Source: Hyaloperonospora brassicae (lineage: Eukaryota > Oomycota > Peronosporomycetes > Peronosporales > Peronosporaceae). Taken from it: a DNA stretch of 64,000 bases. The DNA lies in assembly GCA_947650285.1 (NCBI GenBank), contig CANTFL010001461.1:102625-166624 (forward strand), in the 5' to 3' direction. Below are positions 47,701 through 50,451 of this stretch, piece after piece (positions within the stretch are counted from its first letter, which is position 1; each line of letters begins with the position of its first letter). The notes beneath the pieces are model-generated. The model had not been told where the DNA came from and ran no database searches. It worked only from the letters and a program-made list of their open reading frames with translations. Made by a program: the position numbers and the translations under genes.

Positions 47701-48321
47701 CAATCGGTATGTGAAGATAGCACGACCAAAGACGGAGACCATGACGATAGTGATACGGTGCATGGAGAGTCCAGACGTCAGTCAGGCGGGATGTCGACTC
47801 GTGATGGTGTGTTACAAGGACGAGACGATGGACAGTCTGGAGACGCAGCTATAATAAGGACTTACGGTAACTTACCTGGAATGAATGGTGATATGCTGTC
47901 ACCTGCTGTGATAAATGCCACCAAGGCTATGAGCTGTGACGCTGGTGGAGAAGGTGTTGAAGACGAGTGTAATGGTCTGTTATCGTATCTCGATTTGCTA
48001 GCTGATCTGGACTGGGGGCGCGTATTTTTATTCGGCAATCACCCTACAAGTGGAGATCGATTATCGATCAAGATACCTTCGGCTATCGATATTACAAAAA
48101 AGATTAAAAGCGTCGAGTGGATACAAGACCGACCGAAGCAAGAGATTGACGCCACAAGGGAGATTACGAACGGAGGCACCGAGTCTGCGGTAGCTGATCT
48201 GTTACAAGAACGGTCCAGCTGTCAGGCAGACGGGATCGGGTTCAAGGATGGTGAGTCGCAAGAAGAACATTCCCAACTGGTCAAAGGACTCGAAATGATT
48301 GCGACCGTGAGATTGTCGTAG
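23785..48321 (+). CDS. Giant repetitive ORF spanning the array (8,178 codons)
   Basis: One reading frame is open from after a TAA at 23776 to a TAG at 48319-48321. It is built of 230-residue units because 690 is divisible by three. Coordinates start at a GTG; the first in-frame ATG is at 24145. Each unit begins with the RNase H-like piece (ECNGLLSYLDLLADLDWGR, FLFGDHP) and goes on hydrophilic: an Ala/Leu helix (VADLLQERSSCQADG), an acidic Ser/Asp tract (STTKDGDHDDSDTVH) and a Gly/Asp/Arg-rich stretch. It has four Cys per unit, no signal peptide and no membrane segment. Openness may just reflect copying of one stop-free unit. I would not assume a protein is made. Confidence 0.45.
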   Translation: MGQGREDAEDKCNGLLSYLDLLADLDWGRVFLFGDHPTSGDRLSIKIPSAIDIAKKIKSVEWIQDRPKQEIDATREITNGGTESAVADLLQERSSCQADGIGFKDGESQEEHSQLVKGLEMIATVRLSKGNEGARSPAQGKVEINQASIGVKQSVCEDSTTKDGDHDDSDTVHGESRRQSGGMSTRDGVLQGRDDGQSGDAAIIRTYGNLPGMNGDMLSPAVINATKAMSCDAGGEGVEDECNGLLSYLDLLADLDWGRVFLFGDHPTSGDRLSIKIPSAIDIAKKIKSVEWIQDRPKQEIDATREITNGGTESAVADLLQERSSCQADGIGFKDGESQEEHSQLVKGLEMIATVRLSRGNEGARSPAQGKVEIDQASIGVKQSVCEDSTTKDGDHDDSDTVHGESRRQSGGMSTRDGVLQGRDDGQSGDAAIIRTYGNLPGMNGDMLSPAVINATKAMSCDAGGEGVEDECNGLLSYLDLLADLDWGRVFLFGNHPTSGDRLSIKIPSAIDITKKIKSVEWIRDLPKQEIDATREITNGGTESAVADLLQERSSCQADGIGFKDGESQEEHSQLVKGLEMIATVRLSKGNEGARSPAQGKVEIDQASIGVKQSVCEDSTTKDGDHDDSDTVHRESRRQSGGMSTRDGVLQGRDDGQSGDAAIIRTYGNLPGMNGDMLSPAVINATKAMSCDAGGEGVEDECNGLLSYLDLLADLDWGRVFLFGNHPTSGDRLSIKIPSAIDITKKIKSVEWIRDLPKQEIDATREITNGGTESAVADLLQERSSCQADGIGFKDGESQEEHSQLVKGLEMIATVRLSKGNEGARSPAQGKVEIDQASIGVKQSVCEDSTTKDGDHDDSDTVHKESRRQSGGMSTRDGVLQGRDDGQSGDAAIIRTYGNLPGMNGDMLSPAVINATKAMSCDAGGEGVEDECNGLLSYLDLLADLDWGRVFLFGNHPTSGDRLSIKIPSAIDITKKIKSVEWIRDRPKQEIDATREITNGGTESAVADLLQERSSCQADGIGFKDGESQEEHSQLVKGLEMIATVRLSKGNEGARSPAQGKVEIDQASIGVKQSVCEDSTTKDGDHDDSDTVHGESRRQSGGMSTRDGVLQGRDDGQSGDAAIIRTYGNLPGMNGDMLSPAVINATKAMSCDAGGEGVEDECNGLLSYLDLLADLDWGRVFLFGNHPTSGDRLSIKIPSAIDITKKIKSVEWIRDRPKQEIDATREITNGGTESAVADLLQERSSCQADGIGFKDGESQEEHSQLVKGLEMIATVRLSKGNEGARSPAQGKVEIDQASIGVKQSVCEDSTTKDGDHDDSDTVHGESRRQSGGMSTRDGVLQGRDDGQSGDAAIIRTYGNLPGMNGDMLSPAVINATKAMSCDAGGEGVEDECNGLLSYLDLLADLDWGRVFLFGNHPTSGDRLSIKIPSAIDITKKIKSVEWIRDRPKQEIDATREITNGGTESAVADLLQERSSCQADGIGFKDGESQEEHSQLVKGLEMIATVRLSKGNEGARSPAQGKVEIDQASIGVKQSVCEDSTTKDGDHDDSDTVHGESRRQSGGMSTRDGVLQGRDDGQSGDAAIIRTYGNLPGMNGDMLSPAVINATKAMSCDAGGEGVEDECNGLLSYLDLLADLDWGRVFLFGNHPTSGDRLSIKIPSAIDITKKIKSVEWIRDRPKQEIDATREITNGGTESAVADLLQERSSCQADGIGFKDGESQEEHSQLVKGLEMIATVRLSKGNEGARSPAQGKVEIDQASIGVKQSVCEDSTTKDGDHDDSDTVHGESRRQSGGMSTRDGVLQGRDDGQSGDAAIIRTYGNLPGMNGDMLSPAVINATKAMSCDAGGEGVEDECNGLLSYLDLLADLDWGRVFLFGNHPTSGDRLSIKIPSAIDITKKIKSVEWIRDRPKQEIDATREITNGGTESAVADLLQERSSCQADGIGFKDGESQEEHSQLVKGLEMIATVRLSKGNEGARSPAQGKVEIDQASIGVKQSVCEDSTTKDGDHDDSDTVHGESRRQSGGMSTRDGVLQGRDDGQSGDAAIIRTYGNLPGMNGDMLSPAVINATKAMSCDAGGEGVEDECNGLLSYLDLLADLDWGRVFLFGNHPTSGDRLSIKIPSAIDITKKIKSVEWIQDRPKQEIDATREITNGGTESAVADLLQERSSCQADGIGFKDGESQEEHSQLVKGLEMIATVRLSKGNEGARSPAQGKVEIDQASIGVKQSVCEDSTTKDGDHDDSDTVHGESRRQSGGMSTRDGVLQGRDDGQSGDAAIIRTYGNLPGMNGDMLSPAVINATKAMSCDAGGEGVEDECNGLLSYLDLLADLDWGRVFLFGNHPTSGDRLSIKIPSAIDITKKIKSVEWIQDRPKQEIDATREITNGGTESAVADLLQERSSCQADGIGFKDGESQEEHSQLVKGLEMIATVRLSKGNEGARSPAQGKVEIDQASIGVKQSVCEDSTTKDGDHDDSDTVHRESRRQSGGMSTRDGVLQGRDDGQSGDAAIIRTYGNLPGVIGDMLSPAVINATKAMSCDAGGEGVEDECNGLLSYLDLLADLDWGRVFLFGNHPTSGDRLSIKIPSAIDITKKIKSVEWIRDRPKQEIDATREITNGGTESAVADLLQERSSCQADGIGFKDGESQEEHSQLVKGLEMIATVRLSKGNEGARSPAQGKVEIDQASIGVKQSVCEDSTTKDGDHDDSDTVHGESRRQSGGMSTRDGVLQGRDDGQSGDAAIIRTYGNLPGMNGDMLSPAVINATKAMSCDAGGEGVEDECNGLLSYLDLLADLDWGRVFLFGNHPTSGDRLSIKIPSAIDITKKIKSVEWIQDRPKQEIDATREITNGGTESAVADLLQERSSCQADGIGFKDGESQEEHSQLVKGLEMIATVRLSKGNEGARSPAQGKVEIDQASIGVKQSVCEDSTTKDGDHDDSDTVHKESRRQSGGMSTRDGVLQGRDDGQSGDAAIIRTYGNLPGMNGDMLSPAVINATKAMSCDAGGEGVEDECNGLLSYLDLLADLDWGRVFLFGNHPTSGDRLSIKIPSAIDITKKIKSVEWIQDRPKQEIDATREITNGGTESAVADLLQERSSCQADGIGFKDGESQEEHSQLVKGLEMIATVRLSKGNEGARSPAQGKVEIDQASIGVKQSVCEDSTTKDGDHDDSDTVHKESRRQSGGMSTRDGVLQGRDDGQSGDAAIIRTYGNLPGVIGDMLSPAVINATKAMSCDAGGEGVEDECNGLLSYLDLLADLDWGRVFLFGNHPTSGDRLSIKIPSAIDITKKIKSVEWIQDRPKQEIDATREITNGGTESAVADLLQERSSCQADGIGFKDGESQEEHSQLVKGLEMIATVRLSKGNEGARSPAQGKVEIDQASIGVKQSVCEDSTTKDGDHDDSDTVHGESRRQSGGMSTRDGVLQGRDDGQSGDAAIIRTYGNLPGMNGDMLSPAVINATKAMSCDAGGEGVEDECNGLLSYLDLLADLDWGRVFLFGDHPTSGDRLSIKIPSAIDITKKIKSVEWIQDRPKQEIDATREITNGGTESAVADLLQERSSCQADGIGFKDGESQEEHSQLVKGLEMIATVRLSKGNEGARSPAQGKVEIDQASIGVKQSVCEDSTTKDGDHDDSDTVHKESRRQSGGMSTRDGVLQGRDDGQSGDAAIIRTYGNLPGMNGDMLSPAVINATKAMSCDAGGEGVEDECNGLLSYLDLLANLDWGRVFLFGDHPTSGDRLSIKIPSAIDITKKIKSVEWIQDRPKQEIDATREITNGGTESAVADLLQERSSCQADGIGFKDGESQEEHSQLVKGLEMIATVRLSKGNEGARSPAQGKVEIDQASIGVKQSVCEDSTTKDGDHDDSDTVHKESRRQSGGMSTRDGVLQGRDDGQSGDAAIIRTYGNLPGMNGDMLSPAVINATKAMSCDAGGEGVEDECNGLLSYLDLLANLDWGRVFLFGDHPTSGDRLSIKIPSAIDITKKIKSVEWIQDRPKQEIDATREITNGGTESAVADLLQERSSCQADGIGFKDGESQEEHSQLVKGLEMIATVRLSKGNEGARSPAQGKVEINQASIGVKQSVCEDSTTKDGDHDDSDTVHGESRRQSGGMSTRDGVLQGRDDGQSGDAAIIRTYGNLPGMNGDMLSPAVINATKAMSCDAGGEGVEDECNGLLSYLDLLADLDWGRVFLFGDHPTSGDRLSIKIPSAIDITKKIKSVEWIQDRPKQEIDATREITNGGTESAVADLLQERSSCQADGIGFKDGESQEEHSQLVKGLEMIATVRLSKGNEGARSPAQGKVEIDQASIGVKQSVCEDSTTKDGDHDDSDTVHGESRRQSGGMSTRDGVLQGRDDGQSGDAAIIRTYGNLPGMNGDMLSPAVINATKAMSCDAGGEGVEDECNGLLSYLDLLADLDWGRVFLFGNHPTSGDRLSIKIPSAIDITKKIKSVEWIQDRPKQEIDATREITNGGTESAVADLLQERSSCQADGIGFKDGESQEEHSQLVKGLEMIATVRLSKGNEGARSPAQGKVEIDQASIGVKQSVCEDSTTKDGDHDDSDTVHGESRRQSGGMSTRDGVLQGRDDGQSGDAAIIRTYGNLPGMNGDMLSPAVINATKAMSCDAGGEGVEDECNGLLSYLDLLANLDWGRVFLFGDHPTSGDRLSIKIPSAIDITKKIKSVEWIQDRPKQEIDATREITNGGTESAVADLLQERSSCQADGIGFKDGESQEEHSQLVKGLEMIATVRLSKGNEGARSPAQGKVEIDQASIGVKQSVCEDSTTKDGDHDDSDTVHGESRRQSGGMSTRDGVLQGRDDGQSGDAAIIRTYGNLPGMNGDMLSPAVINATKAMSCDAGGEGVEDECNGLLSYLDLLADLDWGRVFLFGNHPTSGDRLSIKIPSAIDITKKIKSVEWIQDRPKQEIDATREITNGGTESAVADLLQERSSCQADGIGFKDGESQEEHSQLVKGLEMIATVRLSKGNEGARSPAQGKVEIDQASIGVKQSVCEDSTTKDGDHDDSDTVHGESRRQSGGMSTRDGVLQGRDDGQSGDAAIIRTYGNLPGMNGDMLSPAVINATKAMSCDAGGEGVEDECNGLLSYLDLLADLDWGRVFLFGDHPTSGDRLSIKIPSAIDITKKIKSVEWIQDRPKQEIDATREITNGGTESAVADLLQERSSCQADGIGFKDGESQEEHSQLVKGLEMIATVRLSKGNEGARSPAQGKVEIDQASIGVKQSVCEDSTTKDGDHDDSDTVHGESRRQSGGMSTRDGVLQGRDDGQSGDAAIIRTYGNLPGMNGDMLSPAVINATKAMSCDAGGEGVEDECNGLLSYLDLLADLDWGRVFLFGNHPTSGDRLSIKIPSAIDITKKIKSVEWIQDRPKQEIDATREITNGGTESAVADLLQERSSCQADGIGFKDGESQEEHSQLVKGLEMIATVRLSKGNEGARSPAQGKVEIDQASIGVKQSVCEDSTTKDGDHDDSDTVHGESRRQSGGMSTRDGVLQGRDDGQSGDAAIIRTYGNLPGMNGDMLSPAVINATKAMSCDAGGEGVEDECNGLLSYLDLLADLDWGRVFLFGDHPTSGDRLSIKIPSAIDITKKIKSVEWIQDRPKQEIDATREITNGGTESAVADLLQERSSCQADGIGFKDGESQEEHSQLVKGLEMIATVRLSKGNEGARSPAQGKVEIDQASIGVKQSVCEDSTTKDGDHDDSDTVHGESRRQSGGMSTRDGVLQGRDDGQSGDAAIIRTYGNLPGMNGDMLSPAVINATKAMSCDAGGEGVEDECNGLLSYLDLLADLDWGRVFLFGDHPTSGDRLSIKIPSAIDITKKIKSVEWIQDRPKQEIDATREITNGGTESAVADLLQERSSCQADGIGFKDGESQEEHSQLVKGLEMIATVRLSKGNEGARSPAQGKVEIDQASIGVKQSVCEDSTTKDGDHDDSDTVHGESRRQSGGMSTRDGVLQGRDDGQSGDAAIIRTYGNLPGMNGDMLSPAVINATKAMSCDAGGEGVEDECNGLLSYLDLLADLDWGRVFLFGDHPTSGDRLSIKIPSAIDITKKIKSVEWIQDRPKQEIDATREITNGGTESAVADLLQERSSCQADGIGFKDGESQEEHSQLVKGLEMIATVRLSKGNEGARSPAQGKVEIDQASIGVKQSVCEDSTTKDGDHDDSDTVHGESRRQSGGMSTRDGVLQGRDDGQSGDAAIIRTYGNLPGMNGDMLSPAVINATKAMSCDAGGEGVEDECNGLLSYLDLLADLDWGRVFLFGDHPTSGDRLSIKIPSAIDITKKIKSVEWIQDRPKQEIDATREITNGGTESAVADLLQERSSCQADGIGFKDGESQEEHSQLVKGLEMIATVRLSKGNEGARSPAQGKVEIDQASIGVKQSVCEDSTTKDGDHDDSDTVHGESRRQSGGMSTRDGVLQGRDDGQSGDAAIIRTYGNLPGMNGDMLSPAVINATKAMSCDAGGEGVEDECNGLLSYLDLLANLDWGRVFLFGDHPTSGDRLSIKIPSAIDITKKIKSVEWIQDRPKQEIDATREITNGGTESAVADLLQERSSCQADGIGFKDGESQEEHSQLVKGLEMIATVRLSKGNEGARSPAQGKVEIDQASIGVKQSVCEDSTTKDGDHDDSDTVHGESRRQSGGMSTRDGVLQGRDDGQSGDAAIIRTYGNLPGMNGDMLSPAVINATKAMSCDAGGEGVEDECNGLLSYLDLLANLDWGRVFLFGDHPTSGDRLSIKIPSAIDITKKIKSVEWIQDRPKQEIDATREITNGGTESAVADLLQERSSCQADGIGFKDGESQEEHSQLVKGLEMIATVRLSKGNEGARSPAQGKVEIDQASIGVKQSVCEDSTTKDGDHDDSDTVHGESRRQSGGMSTRDGVLQGRDDGQSGDAAIIRTYGNLPGMNGDMLSPAVINATKAMSCDAGGEGVEDECNGLLSYLDLLANLDWGRVFLFGDHPTSGDRLSIKIPSAIDITKKIKSVEWIQDRPKQEIDATREITNGGTESAVADLLQERSSCQADGIGFKDGESQEEHSQLVKGLEMIATVRLSKGNEGARSPAQGKVEIDQASIGVKQSVCEDSTTKDGDHDDSDTVHGESRRQSGGMSTRDGVLQGRDDGQSGDAAIIRTYGNLPGMNGDMLSPAVINATKAMSCDAGGEGVEDECNGLLSYLDLLANLDWGRVFLFGDHPTSGDRLSIKIPSAIDITKKIKSVEWIQDRPKQEIDATREITNGGTESAVADLLQERSSCQADGIGFKDGESQEEHSQLVKGLEMIATVRLSKGNEGARSPAQGKVEIDQASIGVKQSVCEDSTTKDGDHDDSDTVHGESRRQSGGMSTRDGVLQGRDDGQSGDAAIIRTYGNLPGMNGDMLSPAVINATKAMSCDAGGEGVEDECNGLLSYLDLLANLDWGRVFLFGDHPTSGDRLSIKIPSAIDITKKIKSVEWIQDRPKQEIDATREITNGGTESAVADLLQERSSCQADGIGFKDGESQEEHSQLVKGLEMIATVRLSKGNEGARSPAQGKVEIDQASIGVKQSVCEDSTTKDGDHDDSDTVHGESRRQSGGMSTRDGVLQGRDDGQSGDAAIIRTYGNLPGMNGDMLSPAVINATKAMSCDAGGEGVEDECNGLLSYLDLLANLDWGRVFLFGDHPTSGDRLSIKIPSAIDITKKIKSVEWIQDRPKQEIDATREITNGGTESAVADLLQERSSCQADGIGFKDGESQEEHSQLVKGLEMIATVRLSKGNEGARSPAQGKVEIDQASIGVKQSVCEDSTTKDGDHDDSDTVHGESRRQSGGMSTRDGVLQGRDDGQSGDAAIIRTYGNLPGMNGDMLSPAVINATKAMSCDAGGEGVEDECNGLLSYLDLLADLDWGRVFLFGNHPTSGDRLSIKIPSAIDITKKIKSVEWIQDRPKQEIDATREITNGGTESAVADLLQERSSCQADGIGFKDGESQEEHSQLVKGLEMIATVRLSKGNEGARSPAQGKVEIDQASIGVKQSVCEDSTTKDGDHDDSDTVHGESRRQSGGMSTRDGVLQGRDDGQSGDAAIIRTYGNLPGMNGDMLSPAVINATKAMSCDAGGEGVEDECNGLLSYLDLLADLDWGRVFLFGNHPTSGDRLSIKIPSAIDITKKIKSVEWIQDRPKQEIDATREITNGGTESAVADLLQERSSCQADGIGFKDGESQEEHSQLVKGLEMIATVRLS

Positions 48322-48634
48322 GGAAACGAGGGTGCGAGGTCGCCGGCGCAGGGTAAGGTGGAGATCGATCAAGCGTCGATCGGAGTAAAACAATCGGTAT
48401 GTGAAGATAGCACGACCAAAGACGGAGACCATGACGATAGTGATACGGTGCATAAAGAGTCCAGACGTCAGTCAGGCGGGATGTCGACTCGTGATGGTGT
48501 GTTACAAGGACGAGACGATGGACAGTCTGGAGATGCAGCTATAATAAGGACTTACGGTAACTTACCTGGAATGAATGGTGATATGCTGTCACCTGCTGTG
48601 ATAAATGCCACCAAGGATATGAGCTGTGACGCTG
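23801..48634 (+). repeat. 690-bp tandem satellite array, 36 units
   Basis: Direct head-to-tail units of exactly 690 bp. The first begins at 23801 and the last ends at 48634, giving 36 copies within 6 bases. Units differ by only a few substitutions, so identity is about 99 percent. Recurring variant sites include TTGTTA/TTGCTA, GCTGAT/GCTAAT, GGCGAT/GGCAAT, ATACGA/ATACAA, GACTGTCG/GATTGTCG, CATGGA/CATAGA/CATAAA and ATGAAT/GTGATT. No indels are visible, so the period never drifts. The first 100 bases of each unit resemble the B1 archaeal-type RNase H. The outer units are the most distinctive (units 1-2 at the left edge, 36 at the right). Confidence 0.97.
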
Positions 48635-48648
48635 TAGCACCTTATTAA
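48322..48648 (+). pseudogene. Remainder of array unit 36 after a nonsense mutation
   Basis: In unit 36 the AAG Lys codon of the VRLSKGNE block is TAG (48319-48321). The same frame resumes, open, from 48322 to TAA at 48646-48648, leaving the array at 48634 and adding only a few new residues. The array's own frame would therefore have ended at 48648 without that one change. Confidence 0.75.
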
Positions 48649-48759
48649 TATGCTGAGTTGAACTGCGAGGAGGAGGCAAAGGCAATCAAGTGAAAAAATT
48701 CTAGTGATGATGATCCTGACAGAAAGCAGTCCAGTCACCATCGTAAAAAAGAGACCGAA

Positions 48760-49405
48760 ATGGGATATAGTGAAGAGCATGAACAGTCCACCGTGATGAC
48801 CCCAGAGACTGATACGGTGGGGATCGACCGCTATAATGCGGATCGTAATTCACTGCAGATAGGTCGTGAAGAGGACTTGCGGCTTTATATCTATTGGTTT
48901 AAGGATGAATTTTCACCAAGTTTAGCCCATATGTGGCACGGACCGTTTCGTGGGGCCGTCAAATGTGAAGATCATATCGTACGATTGGATATTGATGGTA
49001 AACCATACAGGTTGTTCTCGATGGTTCATGGTATGAAGTTGAAGCAAGTCAAGATATTTCTGGATCGACCAAAAATTTGTTTGACGGTATATGAGATTGA
49101 TCGAGTGGACTTTGATGAAGCATTGTTGCCGGATGATAGCTGGAAGGAGGTCTAGCGGATGATAAGTTCGAAGTGAAAGAACAGAAGACGTGCGATCTGG
49201 TCGAAAACCACGGGTCGGACGAGTACACGGTCCGGTCGGGAAGTGTTGGAAAGGCTCCAGCGATCCGACATGGGTAGACGAGGCAGATGTAAATGGCGTG
49301 TATTTGTCGCAGAAATGTGACTGTGTTCGAGCAAGCCAGAATCGATTCAATGTGAGGCAATTAGAAGAAGCTGCATCAATGATCGAACACCGATCTGGTT
49401 GCTAG
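48760..49405 (+). pseudogene. Element B2 integrase C-terminal domain and chromodomain
   Basis: After the array the B-type pol tail returns. MWHGPFRGAVKCEDHIVRLDIDGKPYRLF (about 48931-49020 in parts) matches the B1 integrase C-terminal domain, and DEALLPDDSW (about 49115-49145) matches the acidic helix. A stop at 49153-49155 and a frame change follow. From 49190 VRSGRKPRVGRVH and SDPTWVDEADVNG are the chromodomain, with its middle strand damaged. Together they are the C-terminal fifth of pol. Keeping the two ends of the element while losing the enzymes is usual for non-autonomous LTR elements. Confidence 0.8.
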
Positions 49406-49414
49406 GTCTGGTTG

Positions 49415-49600
49415 AAGTATGCAAGGAGGTTGTATATGGCTGTAAGGCGGTGAAAGCACATGCCGGGAGGCTGTATGTGGCGGAGTATATCGGTTGACGG
49501 GTGTGCTAGGAGGTAGCATATGCTGGTGGAATGGGTTTGAAGGGTGTACTTGGATGTAGTACATGCCAGAGGAATGGGCTGTTCGTATATGAGTATGGAA
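49415..49600 (+). repeat. 42-43-bp tandem repeat in B2 3' UTR
   Basis: Units anchored near 49458, 49501 and 49544 (gtgtgctaggaggtagca, tatgctggtggaatggg type). Same family as B1 18824-18949. Confidence 0.65.
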
Positions 49601-50451
49601 CTGAATTACCAGCTAGTTGATGGAGAGCGAGATCGATTTGGCATGGTGATACAACGATAAAAGACGTGACGAACGATGATAATGAAATCTGATGTACTAT
49701 CATTTTCGAATTCTACTAAGACCGGCGATCCAAGTGAAGCAGAATGATCTAGCGATCTTGTAAAAACGAATAGCGATCTAAGCCGAGACTTATGATCTGG
49801 CGATCCAGGTCGATTGACTGGAGATATTAGTGGAGCATATGTAACTATCGATCTGGTGCAGAATGGGATGGGCTGAACTCAGGCTGTCGATCCGGTCGTC
49901 TGTTGGGACCAGTGGAGATATGGATCGATCTGCGACTATTAGATTATACCTCCTGTGATCTGGCGCTCTGTACGACAGATTGTGGGCAGGAGACGAAGGC
50001 CCGGTGGGTAGTCGATCTGGTGATCCCCTGGATAAAGGTATCGATTCGGCGGTACCAAGATCACTTGGAGACCCAGGTCGATCTGGGACTGTTGGAGTGT
50101 ACCTCACGGGATGTGGCGATCTGGACGACATGCCTCGAGATGGAAATACAGGTCCGGTTGGTCGTCGATCTGTCGATCCCGTTACGAGCAATGGCGATCT
50201 GGTCGGACCAAGAGGACTTGGGGACCCCGGCCGATCTGGCACTATGGTAATGTGCTCCTCTGAATCGGCCGATTTGGGTGATATATCGCGATCCGACGCC
50301 AAAAGTGCGGTAGAACACTCCGAGGGTACTGGCGAAGTGTGGAAACGCGTCGGAGAGGTCATGGGATGGACTTGAGTGCCTGGATCGAAGTTGATGAGTG
50401 ACTGGACTGTAGCCGATTGCTGCCCAAACAAACTTCAGTACAGGGGGAGAT
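49601..50451 (+). repeat. B2 3' region with 147-153-bp repeat and polypurine tract
   Basis: No sense-strand gene. About two and a half imperfect units with anchors at 49907, 50054 and 50207 (GGACCAG/ACCAAGA followed by a GATCTGG-rich half). A minus-strand open stretch, 50431-49790, of 213 codons covers them and reads as a Pro/Ser/Asp/Arg-rich repetitive peptide (VPDRPGSPS, SPDRLPTGP). I regard it as unproven. The tract ACAGGGGGAGAT ends at 50451 as the polypurine primer. Confidence 0.55.

Noticed and set aside
24052..48453. 36 identical minus-strand open stretches of 83 codons, one per array unit
   Set aside because: They are shadows of one stop-free patch of the 690-bp unit repeated 36 times; no start context or family match.
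23801..48634. CRISPR array or multi-domain surface protein
   Set aside because: Units are contiguous with no unique spacers, and there is no signal peptide, membrane segment or adhesion motif. Location inside an LTR element explains it better.
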